DNA of 64,000 nucleotides from Nectonema munidae (GCA_030549495.1 JAUIRK010001059.1:496001-560000); one strand, 5' to 3'. Positions 34,431-47,988 are shown, counted from the first letter of the stretch. Program-made: numbers and translations. Notes: a model not told the origin generated them from the sequence alone.

Positions 34431-35579
34431 TCTAAAGCACATAATTAAAATGTATATTATGTTTGTAAAATGAAAACTACCTACCTAACTTACTAAGTAA
34501 ACCTAACTAACTTTTAAATGACTAAATGCTTATTCATAGTTAAAAAGGCTCGTTTGGGGAAGCTCCAACCTATTGACATTCAATTTGTTTTACAAATTAT
34601 ATTAAATATTTCTTCTGACTTACCTAATTTTTACAATCGTAGATTATTGGGAAAGCGAAAATTTTCTGAGTTAAAGAAATTTTTTGTTGAAATTTCAGTC
34701 TCACTTGATACTTGAGTAAACTAAATAATATTTTAACATAAATGCGCGTCTAAAATTTTCTGGACCTAGAGAAATGGGATTTCCAGTGAAGTTCGGAATG
34801 GATCATTTTACTTATATGATGTCTAGAGGCTATTTTGAAAATATTTGAACACTTTTAATGGTTAAAAAATATTTTATGATTTCAGGCCCTTGGAAAATTT
34901 TATTCAATTTTTTACATCAAGAATAAATTATAAAAAGGTATAATGTATATGATAAAAAATAGAGTGTAGATATTTGTTTAAAAAGTGACATTCAAAAAAA
35001 CAATACTTTATCTTGTATATACCGTGAAAAGAGGATATTATTATTTTTGGTAAATTTGATTTCGCTATATCCAAAGAAATATTTTCAAGCTATATCCAAA
35101 TAAAAATTATAAAGTAAATTTTCGAAGAGATATTTAGTTAGCATGAAATTCATTTGATTTTTTTAAATTGAAATATCCGACCTTTTAAGTCTGTAATTAA
35201 TCCTTATTTGTTTGAGTTTCTGGTATTGTATGCGGGTTTCTTCTTATAACTAATCAAGGAAGTAAAAAAAGGAAAAAGTTAAAAGAGTTTAAAAGGGTTT
35301 CTTTAGAAAAAAGAACTTCAAAAACTTAGCCTTGATCAACCATATTTTTTATAGCCTCATTTTTACTCAGTATCAATTTAGTTAGTAAGTTATTTTCAAC
35401 TTCCTGAGAAATTACAAAAGAAATTTAATGTAGTAATAATTTTGATCGTCCTGTTTTTAGATTTTTTTTCTTCTTTTAGTAAGCTTTCAGCTTTTATTAG
35501 ATTATCATTATCAGGGAAACATAGCCTGAAAACTTTTTTCTCATTTTATTGGATGCCACTTAACATTATTTAGAATAGA

Positions 35580-36130
35580 GAATGTTTTTTAGGCCAATTC
35601 ATCAATTTTTAAGCTTTCTGATCTTACATATAAAGTATTTGGTTTATTTCTTTCACTCGTATTTACTGCGTCTGCATATGTTGAATAAGAACATAATGGT
35701 TTAGTAATATCTTTAATATGATTTCCCAAGCCTGACTTCAATGCGAAAATAACTTCATTTTGTCCTTTTACGTGTTCTTTCAAGGCATTTATTACTTTTA
35801 AAGATGATGGTTTCTAACATTTTCAATATGATTTTCCAAACTTGGCTTCAATGAGAAAATATCTTCATTTTGTTCTTTTATTTGTATTTTAAAATCATTT
35901 ACTACTTTTAACAAATCAATAAACGCTGAATTACTTTTTTTTTAATCATTTTTAATGTCAGAATCACAACAGGCTAAGCAATGCCATTTGATTCCTTGGC
36001 CATTAAATTTGTCAAGAATTTTAAACAAAGAGGAGCCAAATTTCTGACAATTATAACATACCCATTTAGGCAACAACCACATCTAACAAGATGAGAAGAA
36101 TTTACATGGCAACTTTTATATTCTCAATTT
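35580..36130 (-). mobile_element. LINE first-frame (zinc-finger) remnant
   Basis: In broken minus-strand frames there is CHVNSSHLVRCG, then CYNCQKFGSS and KWHCLACCDSDIKND, spaced as in the zinc-binding N-terminal part of CR1/Jockey LINE first proteins. A helical stretch (LKVVNDFKIQIKEQNEDIF) follows. The last part is the 64-codon frame 35783-35589, which repeats a similar KEHVKGQNEVIFALKSGLGN segment, as if this stretch was tandemly duplicated. It is inactive. Confidence 0.45.
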
Positions 36131-36139
36131 TCTGTTTCC

Positions 36140-37235
36140 TGTGATATACACAGAACATCAGGTTCAATCAATCAATCAACCATCTTTTCATAAATAATGA
36201 TAATAAACTGCTATTAATCAATAAAGCCAATTTTTGTGTTTTTAAAGTTGATTTTAAAGCGGATCCTATTAAATCGATTATGATACTATCATTTGAATTT
36301 TGTAAACATTTCCCGATTCAAATAACATACCAAAAAAGTTAATTTAATTAAAATTTTATACAAACTTTGATTGCTCAAAATTAAAAAGTAAAGTTTTGTA
36401 AAGTTAAGTACGCGTAAATAATATCATTAATGTGTCAAACTAAAGGATTCGAATTTCTGTTTTATTGAACATTGCGAATTTTTAATGGGAGACTTTTCTC
36501 CTCATAAAATAACAATAACTAATCAAACGATTTTCTCTATCTCTTTCTATCTTTTTTGCATCCATGTGGATTCTCTCTCCCTCCCTCTACTCAATTTTCA
36601 GCAAACTGGTGCATATTTGTGAGATGGTCTAGTGGTGGATGTTGTATCCAAATATTTAGGAAAAATTGAGCCTATGTCGGTGACAAATCCTACATAACTT
36701 AAGGTTTTCTTCTAAAGTGAGCTTTTATTGAGCAAAACAAAAGCTTTTCACGATTAGAGATGAGTTTTTGTTCTCTAAGTTTTAAACTAACCGAATCATA
36801 ATTTACCTTTTTATTCAACTAGCAAGACCTTTAGCAAATCATAATAAATTTACATATATACATACTTTCAAACTGTTAAATTATCTTAATACAATGTCTC
36901 GTGTAATCATATTAGGTTTTTTTAACACCATTACATAACCGTATTTACATGTAAATACGTATACTCATCAATGAAACAACAAATGGGTTTGACTTCTTTT
37001 TTTTCAATAAAAAAGTGCTTTTTTGATATATTTTTCAAGATTTAAACCAAAAAACTACCCAAATTTTCTGATTTTTTGAATCCACTCAAACTTACATATT
37101 TACATAGTAGAGTTTATTGGTAAATTTAAGTGTAAGTTAAATGACGTACATTTTTGAAACTTAAAGGAATCAAATGTGGAATATAGGTATTCAAATGTTT
37201 TACCTTTAGAAAAAAAGGAAGTAATTTGATAAGTA
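36140..37235. other. AT-rich stretch with nothing assignable
   Basis: A lone A-box-like GGTCTAGTGG at about 36630 has no B box at the right distance. No other feature was recognised. Confidence 0.35.
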
Positions 37236-37472
37236 TTGCCTGAATTCTCACAAAGTATCTCAAGGTCGTACTCATTCAAATTTAAATCTGAAACTTCTCA
37301 AAAAAAATACCGTCAGCGCTACTTTGTTCAAAGAAAGCGCTATAATAAATGGAATAACCTACCTAATGACATTGTTCTTTCTCAAAGTGCTGATATTTTC
37401 AAAAAGAAGCTATATATGATTTATGGAAAAATGAAAAATATGTTCTTCTTAATTGAAAATTTATTCACATGA
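37236..37472 (+). mobile_element. LINE reverse-transcriptase C-terminal end
   Basis: The 78-codon frame contains KKYRQRYFVQRKRYNKWNNL and PNDIVLSQSADIFKKKL, the W-N-x-LP-x-x-I and F-K-K-L pattern at the end of Jockey/CR1-type LINE proteins. Because a reverse-transcriptase start fragment follows it on the same strand, at least two LINE copies are juxtaposed here. Confidence 0.6.
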
Positions 37473-37589
37473 TTTAGAAAAATATGCTGTCAACAAAAAA
37501 GCGACTATATAAAAGAAGAATTGGCTAATAATTCCAACAACCTAAAAAAATGGAAAATTTAAAATAATGTACCTGTAAAAAAAGATTGA

Positions 37590-37950
37590 TGCCAAAACTT
37601 ACCCTGAATTAACTTGTGACCCACTGAATAAATATTTCGCGAGTATTTCCAATTCTTGTGCAGTTTCTTCACTTTCCTCTGATGATATAACTATTTTTAA
37701 TGCAAATACTTTGTATTTTAACGAAATTTCCGAATATGACATTATTTTAATTGCACAACGCATAAAAAAAGTCAAATACATGTGGTTGTGACGGCATTAC
37801 AAATAACATAGGCTTAACTAGCATTCCATATCTTTTCCATGAAATAGCGCATCTTTATAATATAATTTATAACACTGGAATCTATCCTTCCAAACTTCAG
37901 ATTGCTAAAATTGTACCCATTCATAAACAAGGTGCCAAAAATGAAGTAAT
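37590..37950 (+). mobile_element. LINE reverse-transcriptase N-terminal fragment
   Basis: Broken plus frames read DGITNNIG, then SIPYLFHEIAHLYNIIYNTG and IYPSKLQIAKIVPIHKQGAK, the W.../P-x-x-(W/L)K-x-A-x-(V/I)xP(I/L)(H/Y)K motif at the start of LINE reverse transcriptases. The copy stops before the catalytic core. Confidence 0.65.
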
Positions 37951-38141
37951 AATATTTTTTGTGACACTATTTTTTCTATATAATTTTCAAAATTTATTAT
38001 AAAAAAATTTTTGTCCAATGAACACACCAGCATTATTATCCTACATTATACTTGCACTGTAAGCTCTCAATCCCACTACAACTGCACAAATTTTATGAAG
38101 TTAAATTACCTTGTTTGTATTTCTGATTCATCAACCTTCTA

Positions 38142-40060
38142 GCTCAGTGGTTTTCAAACTGGAGTCCACGGTGCCGCGAAGAAGTTCCAAGGGGGTTGAG
38201 AAGGGGAGACTGAGTGAATGGTTTTTTCGCAAAATATTGCACCCATATTGGTCAATTGCCATTTTTGCCAATAAATCACATTTAAAAAGAATAAATAAGT
38301 TCGTCTTTGAATTAAGTACTATTTTTTTCTTTTATTGCTTTTCATGGCTAATTTGTAAATTTGCATTTTTCTTAATGGCTAAAAAATGAAATATGACGAT
38401 TCACACTTGAAATTTCGTTTTACTGAATCTTAACGTCTGGTGGGGAAGAAGAACATATGTGTCATTTGTGTTCTGAAGTGTTAGCATCTACTTGTATAAA
38501 GCCCATCAAGGGAAGCTTGCGCTGGTAGTGAAGCACTCGAATTTGTTAAACAAAATTATTGGTTGAACGATTGCACAAATTCATGTTTGATAAATAAATC
38601 TGAAAGTTTTTGCAAAATATTAAGTATAGTTTGGAAAGTTTCATAAAATACCTGTTGTCAAAAAGTCGCACAACATATCAGAACAGTTGATATTACCTTA
38701 CTGCAAAGATATATTGAATGAGCTAACAAGTTCTAAAGTTGTAAAGTTGAAACATATCTTCCTGTTAAAAATACCGTTAGAAGGCGAATAGGAGGGATGT
38801 CTGATGACAAGTCAGAGATGGTTTTATTGATTCGGAATTCGATTTTCAACTTTTTTGCTCAGAGTAATGAAACGTTGGATCCTGTAAACTTGTCTCAGCC
38901 TTGCGTTTGCGTACAATATGTATATGACAAGAACCTGGTAGACAATTTTTTATTTTGCAAAACTCAGCAATAGAACAACTGTAAGAGAAACATTTGACAA
39001 AGTGATAAATTTTCTTACAGCACATGGTATTAAGTCGGAATCTAGCTAAGCAAAAATCTCCAGATGTTATTGGTACCTAGTGCGCCGAGCCATAAAACCA
39101 TACTAGATGAGTTGAAAAATGGTTTCAATGAAGTCATTAAAACAGTGAATTTCATTAAATCAAATGCTTCAAATCTTGTTTGTTTTCAGATTTGAAAAAA
39201 TCTTGCTGCACTTAAACGTGAAATGGCTTTCCAAAGGAAAATTTTCCAAGAAATACTATAGAAAGAAATCCAGCAATTTCTGGAAGGCAAACTAGACATG
39301 CATGTAGAATTTTCGGATCGTTTTCGTATATTTCTATCATTTTTACTGAACATATTTGAATATATGAATTCCTTTAACCTTGCGCTGCAAAGAAAAGAGA
39401 TCAGAGTACTCCATTATAATAAAAAATAACAGCTTTTGAAATTAAGCTCGAATAATAGCATTCTTTGGCAAGAAAAATTTTACTTGATTTTCGAACATAT
39501 TTGTTGATGAAAATAAGATTTTCATTAATAAAAATGTCCCAGAGACCATAAAACACCGTGTAGCATGCCAAGAAATTTCTCGTTATTTTCTTAATCTACA
39601 AAAATTTGAAAAATAAAATCAATTTATCAAAAACCCGTTTATAATCTCGATTAGTAATCTGGCCTCAGAAGGCTTCTTAATTCAAGAACAGTTTATTGAT
39701 TTGATTAATGATTGAGAAGGTGTAAAACAGGTTTTTCTGAAATATCTCATAGCGATATTTCGATTGAAATGGGAGAGTCCTATGTTTGCAAAGATTGCTC
39801 TGAAAGCTGTTTCGATTTGCCACTACATATGAGTGTGAGCAAGCGTTTTCCGTGCTACTTGCCATTGAAACCAAATCCCGAAAGAGATTGGAAGTGAGTA
39901 ATGATATAAAAGTTGCATTGGCCAAAACAGCCAAATTTAGATAATACAGATGCCATCCATCCCATTCAGATTTGGATTGTTCAGACAATTTTTGAATAAA
40001 CAATGGTGTCGATTTTTTAGTACAGTAGTTTATATGTTGATTTATTTTTTATAAATGAGA
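38142..40060 (+). mobile_element. Decayed hAT (ZBED5/FAM200-like)
   Basis: It begins CAGTGGTTTTCAAACTGGAG, a canonical Charlie-type terminal repeat. From about 38385 the plus strand reads KYDDSHLKFRFTES and then CHLCSEVLAS, the BED-finger start of ZBED5-type transposases. NISEQLILPYCKDI and SSKVVKLKHIFL follow, with DKVINFLTAHGIKS at about 39000 in changing frames. Many stops and frameshifts are present. The right terminal repeat was not found and the end near 40060 is a guess. Confidence 0.72.
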
Positions 40061-40241
40061 CCCCGAGATATTAAAAAATTATAGTTAGCCCACTACGTCG
40101 AAATTTTTTAGAAAGTTTGTGAATAACTCTTCAAAAGGAACAAAATCATTCATATATGATAGATCACTACTCATCAGATGTAATTAAGTCTTTATCCCTC
40201 CTTATTGCCATTTACCAGTTATTGAAACGGATGATCACAGT

Positions 40242-40546
40242 CAGGGGCTCACATCCTCAAAATTATTGGGGAAGGTTGGATTTTTTTTGCAATTATCAAA
40301 ATTAGTGGTCTGAAAATACCACGGGAGACCAAATATTCAAGCAATCCTTTAAAATAAAGTGTATACAGCGCATACGTGAATTTATAAGACAACTTTATAT
40401 TTTTTTACAAAATTGGTGAAATATTTTTATTAAATTTACATAACGCATATACACTAGTTAAAAAAATCCAAAATTGTTGGCGCGGTGGGGGGCGAATAGG
40501 CTTTTCGCCTCTCCTCCCCCCCCCCCCCCCCAGATGTGAGCCCCTA
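40242..40546. mobile_element. Small non-autonomous element with terminal inverted repeats
   Basis: CAGGGGCTCACATC at the left is repeated inverted as GATGTGAGCCCCT at the right. It is about 305 bp with no coding capacity and a long C tract just inside the right end. The terminal sequence is hAT-like, but the flanking 8 bases do not match, so the superfamily is unproven. Confidence 0.6.
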
Positions 40547-40737
40547 CTCATATTCTATCTGTATAGTCTATAAGATATACCGATTTTATATTTGGTGCTC
40601 GAAAGTTAAACATTTCTTTTTCTTCTAAAGACAATATGGAAAGGGTTGTATTAGAGGACTCATTGGTAATAGTCAGACCTCATTTATCCGATAGCAGATT
40701 ATTCCACAACCTCACTAACCGATGCAATATGGATTAG

Positions 40738-41150
40738 GAGTTAAAAGATATTTCTCAGCCTCTCATCTCACTAATTGTCAAGAAGTCTGATTCATATCAA
40801 ATGAATTGGTTAGGTGGATTGATTACTCTGTACTGAAATGCATTCTTGCTTAAAATTAAATTTTAAAATTTTTAGCAAAGAAATGTTACCAAGCTTGATT
40901 AGTAACACACATAAAAACAAAGAATCATCTTATTCATTCTTCAGATTCTACCTACACATATATTCAGTCAGTAAAGTAAATTTTTTGAAAATTTATTTCG
41001 GATATGGGTCTATGAATGGACAGGTATGTAGTCGTGAATTTAAATTTGCCTATTTTAAATTGAAATTGAAGGTTTATAATTTTTGGAAGAAATATTCTAC
41101 GCTAAGTTATACGCTAAAAATTACATGAAAACGATATTATTTGTACTAAG
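40738..41150 (+). repeat. Dispersed repeat R1, copy 2
   Basis: Collinear with 23651-24010 in the same orientation; see that entry for the shared blocks. Confidence 0.7.
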
Positions 41151-41312
41151 TTTTATTAACAAAAATTTTAAGCAAAGTGTAAAAACATTGCCAACTATTC
41201 TACTTGAAAAAAAAATTAAAACATTAAAAAACTAATATCTAAGGATAAAAATGCCAAAAACATATATATTTGATTTCTAGAATAAAAGACTTGATTATGA
41301 TTATTTAAATTA

Positions 41313-41446
41313 GCCGTCGCCCACTTCAATTAACATGGGGGAGAGGGGGGGGTGGGACAAAACAGATTTTAATTGGGCAGAAGGAGTTTCAGATGGGCAA
41401 AATTAATCCCAGGGGGCCTAGCCCCCTTGCCCCCCTTATCGACGGC
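41313..41446. mobile_element. Tiny palindromic-ended insertion
   Basis: GCCGTCG at the left recurs inverted as CGACGGC at the right, around a G-rich interior repeating GGGCA or GGGGGC motifs. No target duplication is visible. It is a possible miniature element; the inverted repeat is short and could be chance. Confidence 0.35.
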
Positions 41447-41639
41447 GTTGATTACAGTAATTAATAGGGATAAACATTTTAAGCTTTAAATTATAGAGTT
41501 CTTATATAGTTATGTGCTATAAAAAATATCCGCCTCGCTCAAAAATGCATGGGATCTTGTTCAAATGTGGCTACATTACTGCCTCTGATCAAATATAGCT
41601 CAAATGTGCATTACTACAACAAAGAAGTGGACGTTAATG

Positions 41640-41830
41640 AAAAAAATGATTTTAAATATTCATTCTAAGACTTAACCTCAAAACAAGAAAAGTAATATCG
41701 AAAATCTACTTAGAAGATTATTCAGTGAATATTTTATTCCTAACTCCATTAGGGCCTGGAATATTCTACCTTTGAAAATAAAATACCTTCGCAGTCCTTT
41801 AAAAAAATGAAAAGAATTACTGTTTGTCTC
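41640..41830 (+). mobile_element. LINE 3' terminal fragment
   Basis: The plus strand reads EYFIPNSIRAWNILPLK, the RxWNxLP motif near the C-terminus of LINE reverse-transcriptase proteins. The following 600 bases (to about 42440) are T/C-rich with a 78-codon frame of no known family. Confidence 0.5.
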
Positions 41831-42839
41831 TCCAAACTTAATTTACTCCAATTTATTCTTTTAAAATCTAATACTACTTTTCTTTTTTTCTTTTTTCTTC
41901 CCAACCTTAGTGAGTAATTATCTTCATAATGCATTGCACTCCTCTCCATTTGACCATGGATTATTATTTCGTCCCTTTTCAACCAGCTTATGTCAAATGA
42001 CTTGATTCCAATCGTATTTTTATAATATTTATTTTCATTATAATTTTTATCTCTTTTCTATCTTCTTCCCCTTAATATCCTTCACTTCCCTCTTATTTAT
42101 TTTTTCTCTTTTTTACTTTCTCAATTTTTTAAATCATATAGATATATTCTTTATATAATAACTCTTTTCATTTTCCTTCTACCTTGAAATACATTTACGA
42201 ACACAGTCTGATCATATTTCCTCTTCTTTTTCTTGCACATGCTTCAACCTCCTTTTTTCCAATACCAACTGATTTAACACACCCTTTCGACTCTTCTTTT
42301 TCTACTCCAATGCTGCTTACTTTCCCAGCCAACACGGATGTTTACAATGGATTTATCGGAATCGACGTCTTTCTTCATCCAAATGAAATGTTATATCTGG
42401 CACAATCAAACTCTTTATAGTGATTAAATCAATTTTATTCAATCATGTGACGACAACCACCTACCTATCTTGGTTTGTTCACTTTTAAAAAAACAAAGAT
42501 ATAACTTATTCCTTCCACATATCTACATAAAACCAGGCTTTTAAAAAATATCATTTATCAGATTCCTTCTCAAAGAAACATCCTTGCGAAAAAGAATTTT
42601 TAACATTGATTGGGGCACGGACCAAACAACTAACTCGTTTCAAAGTTCAAACTGATTTGCGTTTTTTAGTTCTTCACCTTCTTTAGAGTCTAAAGGTTTT
42701 CTTATTCTTGACTCGCTATTTTTGATTCCTCGGTGATGGGGAGTGTTGGCTGCGCCTTTTCCTTTCTCCATATTAAATATTTTTACACAATTCCCCCTCC
42801 AACCACCAAACAATTCCTGACGCATCTGATTGCTTCATC

Positions 42840-42980
42840 TATAAAAATTTTTATGAATATCGATCAAACCTGTCAATCAATGTCAAATATATAAACATTA
42901 ATTTAAATTCTATTTAGACGATTTTTGGCTAAATATAAAGAAAGCTTGGTGTTTAATTCACTCAAAATATATCCCTTGTC
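42840..42980 (+). repeat. Fragment of the TTAA-element spacer
   Basis: It shares CAATGTCAAATATATAAACAT and GTGTTTAATTCACTCAAAATAT with about 46617-46730 of the complete element, in the same orientation. It has no element ends. Confidence 0.65.
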
Positions 42981-43461
42981 AGTAAATTAGCTTTCGCAGG
43001 TGATTTAACGCAACACATTTTTTGAATATTTTAAAATAAACTTATCCATGCACATTATATCGATGATGCTCAAGGTGATTCTGAAAATATTTTGTCATCC
43101 TAGATTTAAATTGCCGGTTACACTTTAGGCCTAGCTAATTTGTGTTCACTTATTTTTATCATTATGAATCGATCTTTTCATATTCCATCATGATGATATT
43201 TTTGTAGAACTATAGATGAGTATCTATGTCAATGGCTAATATGTGCTTAATTCGGTATTAGTATAATTTTTATATATTTTGCATAAATCAATTAAAGATG
43301 TTCTCTCTTCTTGATATAATTAATGATTCTATCGATATCATCAATAGAGAGGTGAGCAAATATCTCCTCAAAGCGACTAGAGATACATTTTCTACGGTCA
43401 GACTTTTAAACGAAAGATAAGTGAAAATTTCAAACAAAAAACACGTAAAATGTTTCAATTA

Positions 43462-43539
43462 CATCATCATCATCATCAATCATCATCATAATCATCGGCA
43501 TCATCAATCATCATCATCATTATCATCATCATCATCAAC
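43462..43539 (+). repeat. (CAT)n microsatellite
   Basis: CAT repeats run for about 78 bases with a few interruptions (AAT, AATCATCGG). Confidence 0.95.
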
Positions 43540-43987
43540 AAATAAACTTATTTAATATTCTTATTGAAGCTTTTCATACGAAATAATTTTTGATCATGAG
43601 ATTCTTTTGATTGTAGATGATATACAAAATAAATGTATTTAAATTTTCGTTTTTTGTGTATTACTTTAAAACTGCAAAAACATATAAAACAAATCATCCA
43701 AATTTTTTTAAACAGATGTATTTCACCTAATCTAAATATTGCAAATATATATCTTACGGCTTACCTTTTTGGATTTGGTTTTTTTAACGGAATACTTGAA
43801 TTTTTCGGTGGTATATCTATTTTTAGTAAAATAATTATGATTCTACCAAATAAATCAATCTGATCATTTAGTAGATTACAATCGACTTATATATATAGTC
43901 TTTATAGTCTTAGTTAGAGTATATACTTTTCTTAGTAAGTTTTTACTGATAAAATTTTTATTCCTAAAAATTACATATATATAATCT

Positions 43988-44075
43988 GTAGATGTTATTT
44001 AAACGTTTTATGTCTTTTTTGTTCAAAATTTTGACATATTTTAGTATCTTCCTGTAAATAATCTGTCCCGTGTGG
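43988..44075 (+). repeat. Direct repeat, first copy
   Basis: GATGTTATTTAAACG, TTTTAGTATCTT and GTAAA..TCTG.CCC blocks recur in the same order at 44932-45015. Confidence 0.6.
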
Positions 44076-44588
44076 GCCCGCTTCAAAGAATGCACGTGAG
44101 GCATTTTCTTGAATAGCGTGTGACTGGCGCTCACTAGATGTAGGGACATGCGGGAATTCTTCTGCGAGCACTTTTTTCGTGAAAATATGAGAGAGTTTTT
44201 AGTCCAAAGGCAGCTTAGAATTAAATAACCTCATTTGTAAAAGGAAAAAATGCTTTCAAGAATATAGGTTCAACGAATGATGAAATCGAAGATATCAAAA
44301 ATTAAATGGGAAGAGATGATCAAAAGATTCACTAAGGGTGGGAAATGATGAAGCTAAAGAATAAAGTACTAAAATATAAAATGACAGATCATATGTGAAC
44401 CAACTAACTACCCATCCGAGATCTTTCTTTTAAATTCAGAAGGAAACTGTGAAAATTAGCACATATCGAAATTTTTGAAAAAGCAAAATTTTCACAATCA
44501 TATTCATAAAAGTTTAAATTAATAATTTATATGTAACTAACTTCGTTTATAAATAATTATTCTAAAATTGCAATTATACTTTATTTAT

Positions 44589-44650
44589 CACTGGCGGATT
44601 TAAAGGGGGCGCAACCAGCGTACGCCCCCCCCCCTCCCTCCCCCAAAATT
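44589..44650 (+). mobile_element. Possible hAT-like terminal repeat
   Basis: CACTGGCGGATTTAAAGGGG followed by a C tract resembles the CAGTGGCGGATCCA ends of some hAT elements. No partner end was found. Confidence 0.3.
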
Positions 44651-44931
44651 GCATTGCCAATTGCTTGAACATTTTTCTTGATCTAATTCTTTTCGTAGAA
44701 TTCAAATCTTATGATGATTTCTGCAACTCGTTTTTTAGATTCAATCTTTCTCTAAAGTGAGAAAAGCCCTAAAGAGTTTTTTATGTTTCAATCGTAGTTA
44801 AGTGTGACACTTATTACTTTTATATTATCCTATTTTTTTTGTTTAAACACATCAAGTTTTACCACATCAATTCACTTGACAGTTCAATGAATGAGGATCG
44901 TTTTAATCACTCATTTTTCTTTTTATTTGTG

Positions 44932-45015
44932 GATGTTATTTAAACGTGTTTTTTGTTAAAAATTTGGACTAATTTTAGTATCTTTCAGTGTCTTCCGGTA
45001 AAAAGTCTGACCCTA
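44932..45015 (+). repeat. Direct repeat, second copy
   Basis: Matches 43988-44075 in the same orientation, about 0.9 kb away. The two may bound one unit or simply be two copies of a dispersed repeat. Confidence 0.6.
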
Positions 45016-45289
45016 CGATTCATAAACGACTATAAAATTTTTTAACTAGAGTCTTTGCTAATTACTTCATTTCCGTGCTAAGTTTTTTCACTTGCCTTGC
45101 GAGAGAAATATATTTTTTTTTCTCTAAATTGCATACTTGTGTTCTACACATGGATTTTATTAATTGGACAAAAATGTAAAAAATATTAAATATAGTTTTC
45201 TAATTTTTTATTAAGCTAGATTTTAACCCTATTAGTGCTGGGTAAAATTTGTCCGCTCAAGTGCTGGGGGCGTAAAGTGCCCTCCCCCT

Positions 45290-46620
45290 ATTTTTCTAAG
45301 ATATTAATAAGTTTTTATAAATATTTTTAATGTTACATATATATTTCAACGATGCTGAATTCAGTGGTGATGTCCAATTTTTATCAAAATTGATTTATAT
45401 TTGACAGCTAATCTCAAAAAGGAACTTTTTATTTAAATAATTAAATAAAGTTTTTTACGCATGTATACTCATTTTCAAATATGCTGAATTCAGTGGTGAT
45501 ATTCATTTTTTATGAAAATCAATCAAACCTGTCAAAAAATTGATCTAAATGTGACAGCTCATCTCAAAAAGGAACTTTTTATCTAAAAAAGTATATAAAG
45601 TTTTATACACATGTATACCCATTTTCAAATATGCTGAATTCAGTGGTGATCTTCATTTTTTATGAAAATCAATCAAACCTGTCAAAAAATTGATCTAAAT
45701 GTGACAGCTCATCTCAAAAAGGAACTTTTTATCAAAATAAGTATATAAAGTTTTTTACACATGTATACCCATTTTCAAATATGCTGGATTCAGTGGTGAT
45801 ATTCATTTTTTATGAAAATCAATCAAACCTGTCAAAAAATTGATCTAAATGTGACAGCTCTTCTCAAAAAGGAACTTTTTATCTAAATAAGTATATAAAG
45901 TTTTTTACACATGTATCCATTTTCAAATATGCTGAATTCAGTGGTGATATTCATTTTTTATGAAAATCAATCAAACCTGTCAAAAAATTGATCTAAATGT
46001 GACAACTCATCTCAAAAAGGAACTTTTTATCTAAATAAGTATATAAAGTTTTTTACACATGTATACCCATTTTCAAATATGCTGAATTCAGTGGTGATAT
46101 TCATTTTTTATGAAAATCATTCAAACCTGTCAAAAAAGTGATTTACATATAATAGCTCATCTCAAAAAAGAAACTTTTTATCAAAATAAGTATATAAAGT
46201 TTTTTACACATATATACCCATTTTTAAGCATGCGTAATTCAGTGGTGAAATTAATTTTTTATGAAAATCAATCAAAACTGTCAAAAAATTGATTTATCCC
46301 AAAAAGAAAGAATCAGTCACGGTTTTTTGAATTAGAGAATTACGTTAAATAAAAGTATAGGGAGATGATGAAGTTTACCGTGTATGGCATTTTACACACA
46401 TATACCCATTTTCTAGTAGGCTGTGTTACCTGGTTATATTCCTCTTTTTTTATAAATATTAGTCAAACCTGACAAAATAATTTAAATATGAGAGCCCATG
46501 TCAAAATTTTTATTCTTATAAATTTTTTTTTATACATTTCATGTATGCAGAATTTAATGGTGATGTTCATTTTTTATGAAATCAATAAAACCTGTCAAAA
46601 ATCGATTAAACCTGTAAATC
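45290..46620 (+). repeat. Array B of TTAA element copy 2 (150-bp units)
   Basis: CAGTGGTGAT motifs stand at 45362, 45491, 45641, 45791, 45939, 46089 and 46240. Spacing is 129, then about 150 five times. Each unit holds GAAAATCAATCAAACCTGTC, GTGACAGCTCATCTCAAAAA and ACACATGTATACCCATTTTC. The last two or three units towards the spacer are strongly diverged. Confidence 0.92.
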
Positions 46621-47988
46621 AATGTCAAATATATAAACATAAAAATAACTTCTACTTGCAGTATTTCTCTGGTAATTATTTTCTTAATTTATTTAATAAA
46701 CCAACTTTAGGTGTTTAATTCACTCAAAATATTTCATTCTACAGTAACTTATGTAACTCGATAGGACCTCCATCTTTTTGGCTACAAATTCGTTATCGGC
46801 TAGTAGTCTCTACGTCATATAATTTACAGTATGTAATTTTGGTATTCATTCTATGATGATCCTTTCTTGGTAGCTCTTTTTTCATTAGAAATTTATATTC
46901 TTCAATGTGTGTTCGAAAATTTTTTTATAAGGATAAAATTACCTTTTTGCTCTCTCAAAGCATTCTGATTAAAGAATCTTCTTGATGATCTTAGACTTTT
47001 TTATCGTTATCGTGTATTTTATTATCAGGCCTGAATATTTGTCAACCAATCTTATTTTAAAGGATTTTTTCTGATAAATCATTCGTGATGTTGATTGTTC
47101 AATTACAAAACGTTGTCAATGTTCTTCATCTAAAAAATGATCTCTTTGACACAAAAAGAAAAAGATGGACAAATTAAATTTAAATTAAAAATATTTTGAT
47201 AGTGATTAAATTCTCACATATTGGCATCTGTGCCATTTTTGATAAATCTGACCTATTCTAAATTTTCAGATTTCCTACCCATCTTAGCTAAATGTTAATT
47301 GTAATCCTAGATGATAAGCTATAGATTTAAATATTTTTCATTTGTAAAAGAGGAACTTCTTTTTTACAGTCAAAATCTTTTTTGAAGACAGTATCTAGAA
47401 GTAAACCGCAAATCTGATTCAAGCTTTCAGATATTTTAAAACCATAAATGCCAAACCTGAGTCCAAAAATGAAACCAGCATCTTCCATTTGGCAAATAAA
47501 CAGATATTTTATTTAAATTTCAAAAATATTTCTGTAGACATTAGACGTAAATCGAAAATTTGATTGACACTTTCAGACATTTAAAACCTCTAAATGCAAA
47601 AAATGATTTCAGAAATAAAAATTATCATGGTCGAATTGGTATAAAAACATATATTTCATGTAAAATTAGAGAGAATATTTTGGGATATAGTTTTTAGACA
47701 TAAACCGCAAATTTGATCGACACTAGCAGTAAAACCTCTAAATGCGAAAACTGTCTTCAGAAATGAAATCATCATAATCTATTTGCTATAAAAACAAATT
47801 TTAGAACTAAACGCAAATTTAATTGATACTTATAGGTATTTTCAAATTCAAACTGCAAAAATTGAGTCCATAAATGAAACTAGCATGGTTGATTTGGTAT
47901 AAAAACATATATTTAATTGTAAAATTTGAATGAATGATTTTGGAGACAATTTTTAAAAGTAAACCGCAAATTTGATTAACACTTATAA

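Noticed and set aside
36600-36690. tRNA-like A box (GGTCTAGTGG)
   Set aside because: No B box and no cloverleaf; not called as a tRNA or SINE.
39677-40003. 108-codon minus frame
   Set aside because: Antisense shadow of the ZBED5-like hAT transposase C-terminal region on the plus strand.
42184-42420. 78-codon plus frame with a hydrophobic start resembling a signal peptide
   Set aside because: No ATG at the start of the hydrophobic stretch; T/C-rich sequence produces such runs by chance and it follows a LINE 3' end.
46110-46718. Open frames in array B (60 and 76 codons) and in array A (47819-48001, 50281-50553)
   Set aside because: They follow the repeat units, change with each unit and show no protein pattern; by-products of tandem repeats.
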